Source: a virus | Reading direction: 5' to 3' (one strand) | IMG/VR virus record: IMGVR_UViG_3300050190_000178 | Location: 1 to 41,634 of that record | DNA: 41,634 nucleotides | Shown: piece by piece, positions 8,866-16,008 of the stretch | Layout of the letters: each line of letters starts with the position of its first letter | Numbering within the stretch: the stretch's first letter is position 1 | The notes under the pieces: model-generated | Told to the model about the DNA's origin: nothing | Seen by the model: the letters and a program-made list of their open reading frames with translations, nothing else | Databases searched by the model: none | Position numbers and translations under genes: made by a program

Positions 8866-9897
8866 ATGTCTGAGTACCACATTCCTCCTAAAACTATAAG
8901 ACAATTGGCTAAAACAAAAAAGATTAAAGTCAATGGAAGACTTTTTACCGAAATAATTGATGATCTAATAATTAGTGGTTGTACAAAAGAAGTGAACCAC
9001 TTAGAAAAAGAATATAGGTTTGCAGGAAATGTAAGCGCACTCACAATTTGCAAGCCAGATATGCCATTTCCTGATTTGTCCAAAACGCCAGAAAAATTTG
9101 TTTCTGGATTAATAAGTAGAGGCGTTATGCGTGCAGATCAGGTAGGGACTATGTGGAATCCTCCCCTTCAAAGAGCTATACAAATATGTGGATTAATTCA
9201 AGATGGATCGGATATTTTTATTAGAATGGTGGAGGAAAAACCCAACGTCAGACAAAATGGCTATCAAACTGTTCAGGGATCATATGCTCATCTTACTTCT
9301 GCTGTGGTGCATTTTATTGATGGAGTAGTTGAGCTTAGATGTGCTTATTCCTATCGAAAGGATTACTTGAACTTTATAAAAAATATTCTAGGATATGCGG
9401 ATGATAGCCAATGTGAATGGAAATGGTTAACAAGTATTACCAAGGAACAAGCCAAGAGAATATCTGAATTATTACAGGCACAGTTAACCTCAACTAAAAT
9501 ATCAATTCCCAGCTCAGTCGGGAGTCTAAGACTCAACGCAGGTGATGGTGTTGATCTCAGAAACGACCCTATCTTTTGTGGTATAATAAATTCCATTAGT
9601 ACCAACCTAAGAATACCTACTGATGATATAATGGATGAAATATGTAGTTTTCGTTATGAGGATCCAATAACTTCAATAGGATTGGATGTTGTCATTGAAA
9701 TTAATATTACCAAAGGCGGGTTTAAATTCAAATCTTCGATAACTGAAAGTGTAATAGATTTGATCTTAGACGCATTTATTAAAGTATATATGGAATCATT
9801 AAGAGAACAGGGAAATGGAGAAAATGCCGAAGTTAATACTGCTCAAAATGAGGTCGCGGCTATGGCTGAAGTTGGCGATCTATGCCTAAGTGTCTAG
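8866..9897 (+). CDS. Unknown protein, first gene of three-gene cassette
   Basis: The 343-aa soluble protein matches no family I can name. The N-terminus (about 1-60) is basic and helical (IPPKTIRQLAKTKKIKVNGR), possibly nucleic-acid binding. The middle contains WNPPLQRAIQICGLIQDG and a strand-rich part; about 240-310 reads like an alpha/beta domain, and the last 30 residues are low-complexity. It has no transmembrane segment and no Walker, HEPN or PD-(D/E)XK signature that I can see. It has its own promoter and a good ribosome site. The two following genes lie on the same strand within short gaps and a terminator closes the set, so I infer one operon. A role in defence is suggested only by the neighbourhood. 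Confidence 0.6.
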   Translation: MSEYHIPPKTIRQLAKTKKIKVNGRLFTEIIDDLIISGCTKEVNHLEKEYRFAGNVSALTICKPDMPFPDLSKTPEKFVSGLISRGVMRADQVGTMWNPPLQRAIQICGLIQDGSDIFIRMVEEKPNVRQNGYQTVQGSYAHLTSAVVHFIDGVVELRCAYSYRKDYLNFIKNILGYADDSQCEWKWLTSITKEQAKRISELLQAQLTSTKISIPSSVGSLRLNAGDGVDLRNDPIFCGIINSISTNLRIPTDDIMDEICSFRYEDPITSIGLDVVIEINITKGGFKFKSSITESVIDLILDAFIKVYMESLREQGNGENAEVNTAQNEVAAMAEVGDLCLSV

Positions 9898-9934
9898 ATG
9901 CTTTCGGTGTAAAATTTTAAGCGAGGTGATTAAG

Positions 9935-10306
9935 ATGCTGCCAAATATGTATGAAATAGAAGATGTATTATTATCGTGGGCAGCGAATGTTTCTCGGATT
10001 GACAACTTTACGGTAAGCAATGTTCTAAATGCAATTGGCTTAGCTAACATATACTACAAAGATGTATTACAATATTTGATGAGCAAAAAGGGAACTGTGC
10101 TCATACCTAGAAAAATGTTACTATGCTCATCAAATGATAAAGGATCAGTATTTCCCTTAGAGGAAGAGTTAGATGGAGAGGACTCATTCACATGCAAAAT
10201 ATGCGGGGAAGAGTACTACCCTACGGCGGATAACCTGATGATCGTATTTGAATTTGAGGACGGATTTCGTGAATACGCTAAAAAAAAAATCTCGATAGTA
10301 GCCTAA
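9935..10306 (+). CDS. Small Cys-containing protein, second gene of cassette
   Basis: The product is 123 aa from the ATG at 9935, which has GAGGTGAT 5 bases upstream; the frame is open back to a GTG at 9890 without a ribosome site. The first 75 residues are helical (EIEDVLLSWAANVSRIDNF). A CKICGEEYYP knuckle follows and could bind metal with residues further on, though only one CxxC pair is seen. The gene ends ...YAKKKISIVA. The three Lys codons lie in a run of ten A (10280-10289), and the -1 frame then stays open through the whole of the third gene. Function unknown. Confidence 0.6.
   Translation: MLPNMYEIEDVLLSWAANVSRIDNFTVSNVLNAIGLANIYYKDVLQYLMSKKGTVLIPRKMLLCSSNDKGSVFPLEEELDGEDSFTCKICGEEYYPTADNLMIVFEFEDGFREYAKKKISIVA
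10280..10289 (+). other. A10 run, possible -1 frameshift or transcriptional slippage site
   Basis: Ten consecutive A form the codons AAA AAA AAA A in gene 2 of the cassette. Slipping back one base continues as AAT CTC GAT and so on in the frame of the third gene, which has no stop from 10282 to its end. The joined product would be about 265 aa: zinc-knuckle region, linker, coiled coil, membrane helix. Eight or eleven A would fuse the two reading frames outright. Confidence 0.45.
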
Positions 10307-10395
10307 GGCAATATAGTGCCCCAACTTCCAGCCAAGGGGAGCCAACAGTATTTGATCTTCTGAGCAGAGGACTTATTGTAGAAAAAGGCGGGGTG

Positions 10396-10731
10396 GTGAA
10401 TCTGACAGTGGAAAATAGGATTATTAATGGTAGTTTTAATCAATCGAACTTAGAAAAGGGTATAGCTATCCAGAGTGATAATGCGGTTCAATGTTTTGGA
10501 GAAAATCAAGAAGAATTCGAAAAAATATTTAGTGAACTCAAAACTGAAATCGAACAAATCAAAGATAAAGGTTCAAGAGAGCAAGCGGCGTATCTTGCCG
10601 AAGATTTAAAAGAATCATACAAGAATAACGATAAAACTAAAGTGAAAAAAGTTTTTGGTTTAATGACAAACATTCTTGGAATCGTTGGTGCAATGGCTTC
10701 CCTCGCATCGCTTTTTGGAATAGTGATTTGA
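10396..10731 (+). CDS. Small protein with coiled coil and C-terminal membrane helix
   Basis: The product is 111 aa from the second of two tandem GTG codons (10393 and 10396), behind a modest AAAGGCGGGG site. The N-terminus, NLTVENRIINGSFNQSN, is polar and strand-like. Residues about 45-85 are strongly charged and helical. The last 25 residues (FGLMTNILGIVGAMASLAS to the end) form one hydrophobic helix. The layout is that of a tail-anchored, possibly pore-forming or membrane-tethered effector, which is inference. The same frame is open upstream to 10282 (PTVFDLLSRGLIVEKGG), so the gene may normally be translated as the C-terminal part of a longer protein joined to gene 2. Confidence 0.55.
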   Translation: MNLTVENRIINGSFNQSNLEKGIAIQSDNAVQCFGENQEEFEKIFSELKTEIEQIKDKGSREQAAYLAEDLKESYKNNDKTKVKKVFGLMTNILGIVGAMASLASLFGIVI

Positions 10732-10751
10732 CAGATAAGAAAAATTAATTA

Positions 10752-10784
10752 TGGCTCTCATCGGAAACGGTGGGGCTTTTTTTA
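10752..10784 (+). terminator. Terminator of the three-gene cassette
   Basis: GGCTCTCATCG, a GAAA loop and CGGTGGGGC pair with several G-U contacts and one bulge, followed by seven T. It lies about 20 bp after the third gene. Confidence 0.7.
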
Positions 10785-10912
10785 TTTCATGGGTCAGGTT
10801 TCCCCTTACTTCGCAGGAATATTGTGAGATGATTAGGTGATCGTGAGTTAATAGTGGGTTCATTAAATTAAATTTTATAAAAACCAAATATTATTTGTAT
10901 GGAGGAATAAGG

Positions 10913-12787
10913 ATGAAGGAGAATTTGCCTCAAAGACTAGAAACTTATGATCAAGAGGAAGAAAGTATTGATAAGTTTAGAAATATGGTACCAAAGGATA
11001 AGTTCTTAATTAGAAATGAAACAGGAGGAGATTATGGTATTGATCTGATATTAGAACTAAGAAAAGAGAAGCGTCTGGTAACTAATTTTAGAACTCATAT
11101 ACAGATGAAAAGTGTATTTAATGCTATAAGAAACGTAGATGGAAGCTTCAGTTTTCCAGTATCAATAACGACTTTGAATTATTTAATGAATCAACCCAAT
11201 TCCATTTTTGTAATATACCTTGTAAGTGAAAATACTTTCCTTTGGGATTGGGTTGTGAATATTTGTAGATATTGCGTAGGCACGGATATTGATATTATGA
11301 GCACACAACAACAAACTATTAGTTATAGATTCACTTTAGAATTATCAAAAGAGGCGTTCAACGCTATATATCTTAAAATCAATGATTTCGGGAAAATAAC
11401 AAGAAAGCTATCAGAATATCTAGATCCTTTAAAAGAACATGACAAAATCATTAATTCATTACTAGAATATTCTAAATATGAAAATGAACAGATTTTTGGT
11501 GATGGATACAATTTATTAAACAAACCTAATGAAAAAATAAAATCAGCTCAAGATTATATTAAAGACCATAATTATAAAAAAGCACTTGAGATATTTATTC
11601 CATTAGCAAGCATATATGAAACAGAATATATGTTAATTACTTGTGCTATGCTATCAGAAGAAATGAATAAGCATTCTATGGCTATAGACTACTGTAATAA
11701 GTTATTAAAAATAAATTTAGAATGCTTCGATGCTTATTTTATAAAGGGAACCTGCTTAGGAAAAAAGAGCAAATATAGTCAAGCAATAAAGAACCTAGAA
11801 AAAGCCTCAAAAATAAAAGCTACCATAGAGGTATTCCATAATTTGGGATATGTGTACCTCGTAAAGGGAGAAAGAAGTGCTGCAATTGATCAGTTCAATA
11901 AGTGCATAAAGATAGATAATGATAATTTGGGAGCACATTTGAATATTGCAATAGCTTATTTCGATGGGCTCCTAAATGAAAAAGCACTCTATCATATAAA
12001 TGAAGCTGTTAGAATTGATCCTAAATGCCATCAAGCATTAAGTGTAAAAGGTGAGATTTTAAGGTATTTAGGAGATTTAGATGATGCTCTCATATGTTTT
12101 AGTGAATGTTTAAAGATTGATTATAAAAATGACCAGGCTTTATTTGGTGCAGGCCTAAGTTTTATTGAGAATAAGAACATTAAGGAAGGTGTAATTTATT
12201 TAAGCAAATGGTTAAAAAATAATAAAAAAAGATTGTTTAACAATTTGAAGGGCAAAATACTGATTATCGACATTGGATGGGAAAGAACTATGAGTTTACT
12301 ATTCGAATTGGCTGATTCAAATACAGTTAATTTATTTCTGAATAATAATGAAGTAATTTCACTAAAACTTCCTAGCGATCAGGATTATATTTTTATTGGT
12401 TGTATTCCCATTAGAAATGGAAATACAAGTTGTTTATTTCCATTTCTGGGTAAGGTTTATGGAAATAATGATGATTTTCAAGAAACAATTCAAGAGATTC
12501 AAAAAAGAGTTGAATTAATTAATTTTATTGACCCCAAAAGATTTGTAACATTCAGTAATGATATCTCAGTTTATATTGAAGAAAAAAAATCTTCTGTGTA
12601 TATAGAATTGCAATTTAAAGATTATCGAATCTCTGGGTTAACTGATACCAAGTCACATGGATATTATGAGTTTGTAGAAAAATATGAAAAATATAACGAC
12701 ATACAGATAAATATTTGCAATAATAAAATGCAGGAAGAGATTATTATAAGTGGAATTAAAAATGTGAAACTTAAAAAGTTAAGTTAA
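10913..12787 (+). CDS. DUF4365-like nuclease domain with TPR repeats
   Basis: The product is 624 aa from the ATG at 10913, preceded by GGAGGAATAAGG; a TTG at 10895 in frame is unlikely. Residues about 10-150 resemble DUF4365, a PD-(D/E)XK-type domain, with GGDYGIDLILEL (D44) and QMKS (Q64-x-K66). A run of tetratricopeptide repeats fills about 200-430, with repeated patterns such as AIDQFNKCIKID and ALICFSECLKID. The last 190 residues are an unrecognised strand-rich domain. I infer an intracellular nuclease with protein-sensing repeats; DUF4365 proteins are frequent in defence islands. The gene has no visible partner and is A+T-rich like its neighbours. Confidence 0.65.
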   Translation: MKENLPQRLETYDQEEESIDKFRNMVPKDKFLIRNETGGDYGIDLILELRKEKRLVTNFRTHIQMKSVFNAIRNVDGSFSFPVSITTLNYLMNQPNSIFVIYLVSENTFLWDWVVNICRYCVGTDIDIMSTQQQTISYRFTLELSKEAFNAIYLKINDFGKITRKLSEYLDPLKEHDKIINSLLEYSKYENEQIFGDGYNLLNKPNEKIKSAQDYIKDHNYKKALEIFIPLASIYETEYMLITCAMLSEEMNKHSMAIDYCNKLLKINLECFDAYFIKGTCLGKKSKYSQAIKNLEKASKIKATIEVFHNLGYVYLVKGERSAAIDQFNKCIKIDNDNLGAHLNIAIAYFDGLLNEKALYHINEAVRIDPKCHQALSVKGEILRYLGDLDDALICFSECLKIDYKNDQALFGAGLSFIENKNIKEGVIYLSKWLKNNKKRLFNNLKGKILIIDIGWERTMSLLFELADSNTVNLFLNNNEVISLKLPSDQDYIFIGCIPIRNGNTSCLFPFLGKVYGNNDDFQETIQEIQKRVELINFIDPKRFVTFSNDISVYIEEKKSSVYIELQFKDYRISGLTDTKSHGYYEFVEKYEKYNDIQINICNNKMQEEIIISGIKNVKLKKLS

Positions 12788-13017
12788 TCAGTAGAAAATC
12801 GGTTCTGGATTTTAGAGATTCATGAAGTTTGCAGATAGAGGAAAAGGCCATTGCCAAAACCGCTGCAAGAAAAGCTCTCTTACAGAGCAGAATAGTAGAC
12901 ATCATGAACTCTTGTTTTGTAAAAGGGGCCACAACACCATGAAAACCCAAATGATCTATTCATTTTCGGTACACTTATGACTCTAATCGAAACGCTAAGA
13001 ATCCTTTTATTTTCTAG

Positions 13018-13046
13018 TTGACAGATCCTAGCTAAACTAGTAATTT
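13018..13046 (+). promoter_or_regulatory. Possible sigma-A promoter
   Basis: TTGACA (13018-13023), a 17-bp spacer and TAATTT (13041-13046). No complete gene follows; it could serve the structured region at 13295-13428 or be a relic. Confidence 0.3.
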
Positions 13047-13205
13047 AGTTCTAAGGAAATAAATTGTGTTCTCAAACTCGAAGGCGAAACAGTCAAAATC
13101 GAGCAGATAATACCAACGGCCGAAGAGAAGCTAGCTGGCAACAGAATGATACTCTTTCGATGCCAGGGTCAGATTGACGGAGTCCTTAAGCCATTCGAGA
13201 TTTAA
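13044..13205 (+). pseudogene. Orphan 3' end of an unknown gene
   Basis: A frame open from 13044 to a TAA at 13203-13205 reads VLKLEGETVKIEQIIPTAEE and then ...MILFRCQGQIDGVLKPFEI, with codon use like real coding DNA. It has no start codon with a ribosome site. It looks like the C-terminal end of a gene whose front was lost. I do not recognise the family. Confidence 0.3.
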
Positions 13206-13500
13206 ATGAATACCTGTAAATTGTTTCCGTGGAATAAGATGAAAATGGAGAGAGTTAAGCTCTCCCTACTTCGTTTATTCATATATTTATGGGTGAATCC
13301 TACCGCCACCAATAAACCAGTCCAAACGCACCCGGCGGCTTTGAATGAATGTTGCTGGATTCGGTATCTAAGGTGAGGTGCGATTATGCACTAGAAATAG
13401 GCTCAGCAGTTAAATACTACTGAGCCTATTTTCGTTGCATGGGCACCGAGCTGTCTCATCCAACTGTCAAAATGTTGTTGGATTTGGTGTCCAGCATTTC
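13206..13500 (+). other. Gene-free stretch with nested inverted repeats (possible structured RNA)
   Basis: GAATCC (13295-13300) pairs with GGATTC (13357-13362). Inside it CCGCC (13303-13307) pairs with GGCGG (13334-13338), a nested stem. A ribosome-site-like AAGGTGAGGTG then precedes an ATG-CAC-TAG minimal frame near 13388, followed by the terminator at 13398. A separate GGAGAG/CTCTCC hairpin lies at 13247-13265. Confidence 0.35.
13398..13436 (+). terminator. Rho-independent terminator
   Basis: TAGGCTCAG (13398-13406) pairs with CTGAGCCTA (13420-13428). The inner AGT/ACT extends it past one mismatch. TTTTCGTT follows. Confidence 0.75.
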
Positions 13501-13504
13501 CGCT

Positions 13505-13534
13505 AAAAACCCGCTATCAAACTAGCGGGTTTTT
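13505..13534. terminator. Bidirectional terminator at the prophage edge
   Basis: AAAAACCCGCTA (13505-13516) is perfectly complementary to TAGCGGGTTTTT (13523-13534) with a 6-nt loop. It ends the leftward repressor operon and also has a T run on the plus strand. Confidence 0.85.
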
Positions 13535-13539
13535 GTTTT

Positions 13540-13971
13540 TTAAGGTAACGGGTGTCCATCATGGGGGAAGTACGGGTACATGGACTCCACCATACCTATT
13601 AAAAAAATAAGAAGCGTACTGATCAAAAGTATGGCCGTTATGACCCGTAATTTTTTAAGCTGCAAGGACTTTTTACGAAATATCTTAAGAACTAAGTAGC
13701 CGATGAAAACTTCGACCGTCTCGACAACACTTTTAGGGTTCGAAGCAAGTCCCAAGACACCCGATTTTTCAACCCACATGATGGCGACATCCTTAGGGAG
13801 CTTGTCATCACGATAAACTTCCATGTAAAACTTACCCACGAGCCAGAGTAAGATCAAGGCTCCAAAAATTACGCCGTCAAAAAAATCAAAGCAATCTTTA
13901 ATTCTTATCGCAGTATTATACCCAAAGGTACGTTCCAAAAATTGCATAATACCAGATAATAGAAATTCCAT
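13540..13971 (-). CDS. Membrane protein paired with the repressor
   Basis: The product is 143 aa with two or three hydrophobic helices (about 32-50, a weaker one near 84-97, and 109-128) and a charged cytoplasmic-looking stretch between (RKKSLQLKKLR). I do not recognise the family. Its ATG shares one base with the stop of the upstream XRE gene (TAATG), so the two are translationally coupled. Lysogeny-module membrane proteins can act in superinfection exclusion or in holding a regulator at the membrane; either is a guess here. Confidence 0.6.
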   Translation of the reverse strand: MEFLLSGIMQFLERTFGYNTAIRIKDCFDFFDGVIFGALILLWLVGKFYMEVYRDDKLPKDVAIMWVEKSGVLGLASNPKSVVETVEVFIGYLVLKIFRKKSLQLKKLRVITAILLISTLLIFLIGMVESMYPYFPHDGHPLP

Positions 13972-14399
13972 TATGATTCTCCTCCATCTTTTTCTTGTGC
14001 CAACTTTTCAGAAAACCTTAGATAGGTTTTATAAATCTCATCGTACAACTCTTCTTTTTTTTCATCGGTCAACCTAGTATTTCTGCTGATCTCCCTTAAA
14101 GTCCGTTGAAGAGTAGCGTTATTAATAATCTCATCTTTAGCGAGCGTCGGATTTTTTCCCCATAACTTAAACAACTCGTCTTCGTCGATCTCGTAAAATT
14201 CGGCTAAAACCCCCATGAATCGGTCAGAGGGCATTTTCCCACGCTCTATATCCGACAGATAGGATGTGGATACCCCGAGCCGTTTGCAAACTGTTGCTAA
14301 GGTTCGTTTGCCACGAAACTGTTTAAGATACTGTCCAGCGTCAAATTGCCTGAGCAATTGAATTCTTTCGGGATTCTCAAGGTTGGGCTTTATATCCAT
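13971..14399 (-). CDS. XRE-family transcriptional regulator (candidate CI-like repressor)
   Basis: The product is 142 aa from the ATG at 14399, which has GGAGGAAAT directly before it; the longer frame to 14546 lacks a ribosome site. An HTH_XRE domain covers about 20-80, with TLATVCKRLGVSTSYLSDIERGK as positioning and recognition helices. The rest is helical and may serve dimerisation (LTDEKKEELYDEIYKTYL). It lacks the LexA-like S24 peptidase domain, so it would not be cleaved in an SOS response by itself. It faces the rightward early genes across a short divergent region, the usual place for a prophage repressor. Confidence 0.8.
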   Translation of the reverse strand: MDIKPNLENPERIQLLRQFDAGQYLKQFRGKRTLATVCKRLGVSTSYLSDIERGKMPSDRFMGVLAEFYEIDEDELFKLWGKNPTLAKDEIINNATLQRTLREISRNTRLTDEKKEELYDEIYKTYLRFSEKLAQEKDGGES

Positions 14400-14606
14400 A
14401 ATTTCCTCCAATATACTACATAATTCGGACAAGTTTAAGTGTATTATCAATTTATAGACCAGTAAGGCGGAAGGATATTTCAACCTATAATTAAATCCGG
14501 CGGACACTTTTAAGGCTGATATTATCTTGTGCCTATTTAGAGACATAAATACCCGAAAGTAGGTGAAAATTTATGCAATTATGTTAGCAATCCATATCGG
14601 GGCCCG
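14400..14606. promoter_or_regulatory. Divergent control region between repressor and early genes
   Basis: This A+T-rich spacer must hold the leftward repressor promoter and the rightward early promoter. I could not single out convincing -35/-10 pairs or operator repeats. The leftward ribosome site GGAGGAAAT lies at 14402-14410. Confidence 0.35.
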
Positions 14607-14711
14607 GTGGAACGTAACACAGATAGAGTAAAGATACTGCCGATTGTGTATGCCCAGGAAGTTCCTATAGTGGTATCTGATGTATCCTGCAAATTTGGTA
14701 AAAATTCTTAA
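14607..14711 (+). pseudogene. Short frame in phase with the Com-like gene, ended by TAA
   Basis: From a GTG at 14607 the frame reads MERNTDRVKILPIVYAQEVP and ends SCKFGKNS at a TAA (14709-14711). The same frame then continues DWLEQNPRFFIM straight into the zinc-finger gene. It may be the N-terminal half of one protein of about 98 aa split by a nonsense codon, or a separate small gene. No good ribosome site precedes it. Confidence 0.35.
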
Positions 14712-14762
14712 GATTGGTTAGAGCAAAATCCTCGATTCTTCATTATGGGAGGAAAGAATTAT

Positions 14763-14900
14763 GTGATGCCAAAACAAATTAAATGTCCCATTTGCAATAA
14801 ACGCTTACTTGATATACAGCGAAAATCAACTGGCATAATAGCTATAAAATGCACAAACTGCAAGCAGATTGCATATATCGAACTAAATAGTTACACCTAA
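14763..14900 (+). CDS. Com-like small zinc-finger protein
   Basis: The product is 44-45 aa, starting at GTG 14763 or ATG 14766 behind GGGAGGAAAG. It has the C-x2-C...C-x2-C layout of phage Com-type proteins: CPIC at 7-10 and CTNC at 29-32 (counting from the ATG). Mu Com is a zinc-binding translational activator of the mom gene, and many Firmicutes phages carry Com-like proteins of unknown target. Here it is the first small early gene after the repressor. The in-phase upstream frame suggests the gene was once longer. A strong terminator follows. Confidence 0.6.
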   Translation: MMPKQIKCPICNKRLLDIQRKSTGIIAIKCTNCKQIAYIELNSYT

Positions 14901-14936
14901 TTATACCGAGCAAGAGGAGTTTGAAGAACTACCTAA

Positions 14937-14983
14937 TAGCCGGATAATTGCCAAGAAATTGGCGGTTATCCGGCTATTTTTTT
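14937..14983 (+). terminator. Rho-independent terminator
   Basis: TAGCCGGATAA (14937-14947) pairs perfectly with TTATCCGGCTA (14966-14976). TTGCC/GGCGG extends the stem inward, and seven T follow. Confidence 0.9.
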
Positions 14984-15011
14984 ATGCAAAAAAACGATAG
15001 GGGGTAAGGAA

Positions 15012-15416
15012 ATGGGTTATTTTATCATGTTACCCAGCGGTATTAAAGTGCCAGTTACTGAGGAAGTTCATGAGGCATATTACGAACAGGAGCGGCGTGA
15101 GAAATATCACAAGAGGATGAAGAAAAGGCTTCACAAATCTTATGACGAACTATCTGAGACCGCGCATCCCGCTGAAGAACAACTTTGTGCACCGCCGGCC
15201 AGTACTGAGGAGCTTGCCGAACGTGAGATGACGCTGGAAATCTTGCTATCTGCGTTAGATAAGCTTACGGCTAATGAAATGAAATTGCTGGTAGAACTAT
15301 ATGCCAAAGGAAAAAGTGAACGAGACTATGCGAAGAGCGTCGGTGTGTCAAAAACAACAGTGCTTCTCCGAAGGGGAAAAACCTTAAGGAAAATACGAAA
15401 ATTGATTGATGGATAG
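15012..15416 (+). CDS. Sigma-70 region 4-like phage regulator
   Basis: The product is 134 aa. The N-terminal half is charged (RREKYHKRMKKRLHK). The C-terminal half has a helix-turn-helix typical of sigma region 4: LLSALDKLTANEMKLLVELY followed by SERDYAKSVGVSKTTVLLRR. No region 2 is present, so it cannot be a full sigma factor. Such proteins in phages and integrative elements act as DNA-binding regulators. AGGGGGTAAGG precedes the ATG. It is isolated by the terminator upstream and a gene-poor stretch of about 245 bp downstream; the latter has a CCATAGC/GCTATGG hairpin at 15485-15508. Confidence 0.7.
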   Translation: MGYFIMLPSGIKVPVTEEVHEAYYEQERREKYHKRMKKRLHKSYDELSETAHPAEEQLCAPPASTEELAEREMTLEILLSALDKLTANEMKLLVELYAKGKSERDYAKSVGVSKTTVLLRRGKTLRKIRKLIDG

Positions 15417-15661
15417 AACTGGGAATAAATCAATAAATGGCTAAAATTACTAAATTACTTTTTAGAAAACTGCGTACTTCTATGCCATAGCTTGTGAGAG
15501 GGCTATGGTGAAGAATTTCATCATGGAAAAAGGTGGGTTTCCGAAGGAGCGAAAATAAGAAAGCTGGTAAATATGGAATAACTTACAGCTGACCACTTGG
15601 CGTTTTCAACACCTTAAGTAATGAGAGGACTTTTTTCTCAAACAAACTGGAGGTGAGGATT

Positions 15662-15805
15662 TTGGACAAAAAAGAGATCGAAAAAGAACTCAAAGAGACT
15701 CGTGAGAAGATGGCAGGTGTTTTAACGGCCATCAGTGTGGTTTCAAAAGATTTAGCAAAAAGACTGGTAGAAATTGAACGAAGGAACGGTGGAACATGCA
15801 ATTAA
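15662..15805 (+). CDS. 47-residue coiled-coil protein
   Basis: A short gene starts at TTG behind GGAGGTGAGGA. Its product begins MDKKEIEKELKETREKMAGV, is almost entirely charged amphipathic helix, and ends RRNGGTCN. Its 3' end overlaps the start of the next HTH gene by 10 bases, so the pair is coupled. Function unknown; the size and place fit small phage anti-repressor or accessory proteins, which is only a guess. Confidence 0.55.
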   Translation: MDKKEIEKELKETREKMAGVLTAISVVSKDLAKRLVEIERRNGGTCN

Positions 15806-16008
15806 ACAAGGCAACAATAACCTCTCTCACACAGCAACGAGGAATCACCCAAAACGAACTTGCACACCTGATTAATGTTGGTCGTGGCTCATTATCAAAT
15901 GCCCTATCAGGAAGGCGGCATGCTGGGCGTAAGCTCCTAGCCGGGCTGCTCAGATTATTTCCCAATGAAAGCGTAGCGAGTTTAACTGAAGGGGGCGAAT
16001 CTAATTAA
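15796..16008 (+). CDS. Small XRE/Cro-like DNA-binding protein
   Basis: The 70-aa protein consists almost wholly of an HTH_XRE domain. ITSLTQQRGITQNELAHLIN supplies helices 1-2 and VGRGSLSNALSGRRH the recognition helix. It probably binds early-phage operators as a Cro-like regulator. It overlaps the previous gene, and its stop overlaps the unusual start of the next frame. Confidence 0.75.
   Translation: MQLNKATITSLTQQRGITQNELAHLINVGRGSLSNALSGRRHAGRKLLAGLLRLFPNESVASLTEGGESN

Noticed and set aside
13971-14546. 191-residue version of the repressor
   Set aside because: The added N-terminus lacks a ribosome site, while the ATG at 14399 has an ideal one.
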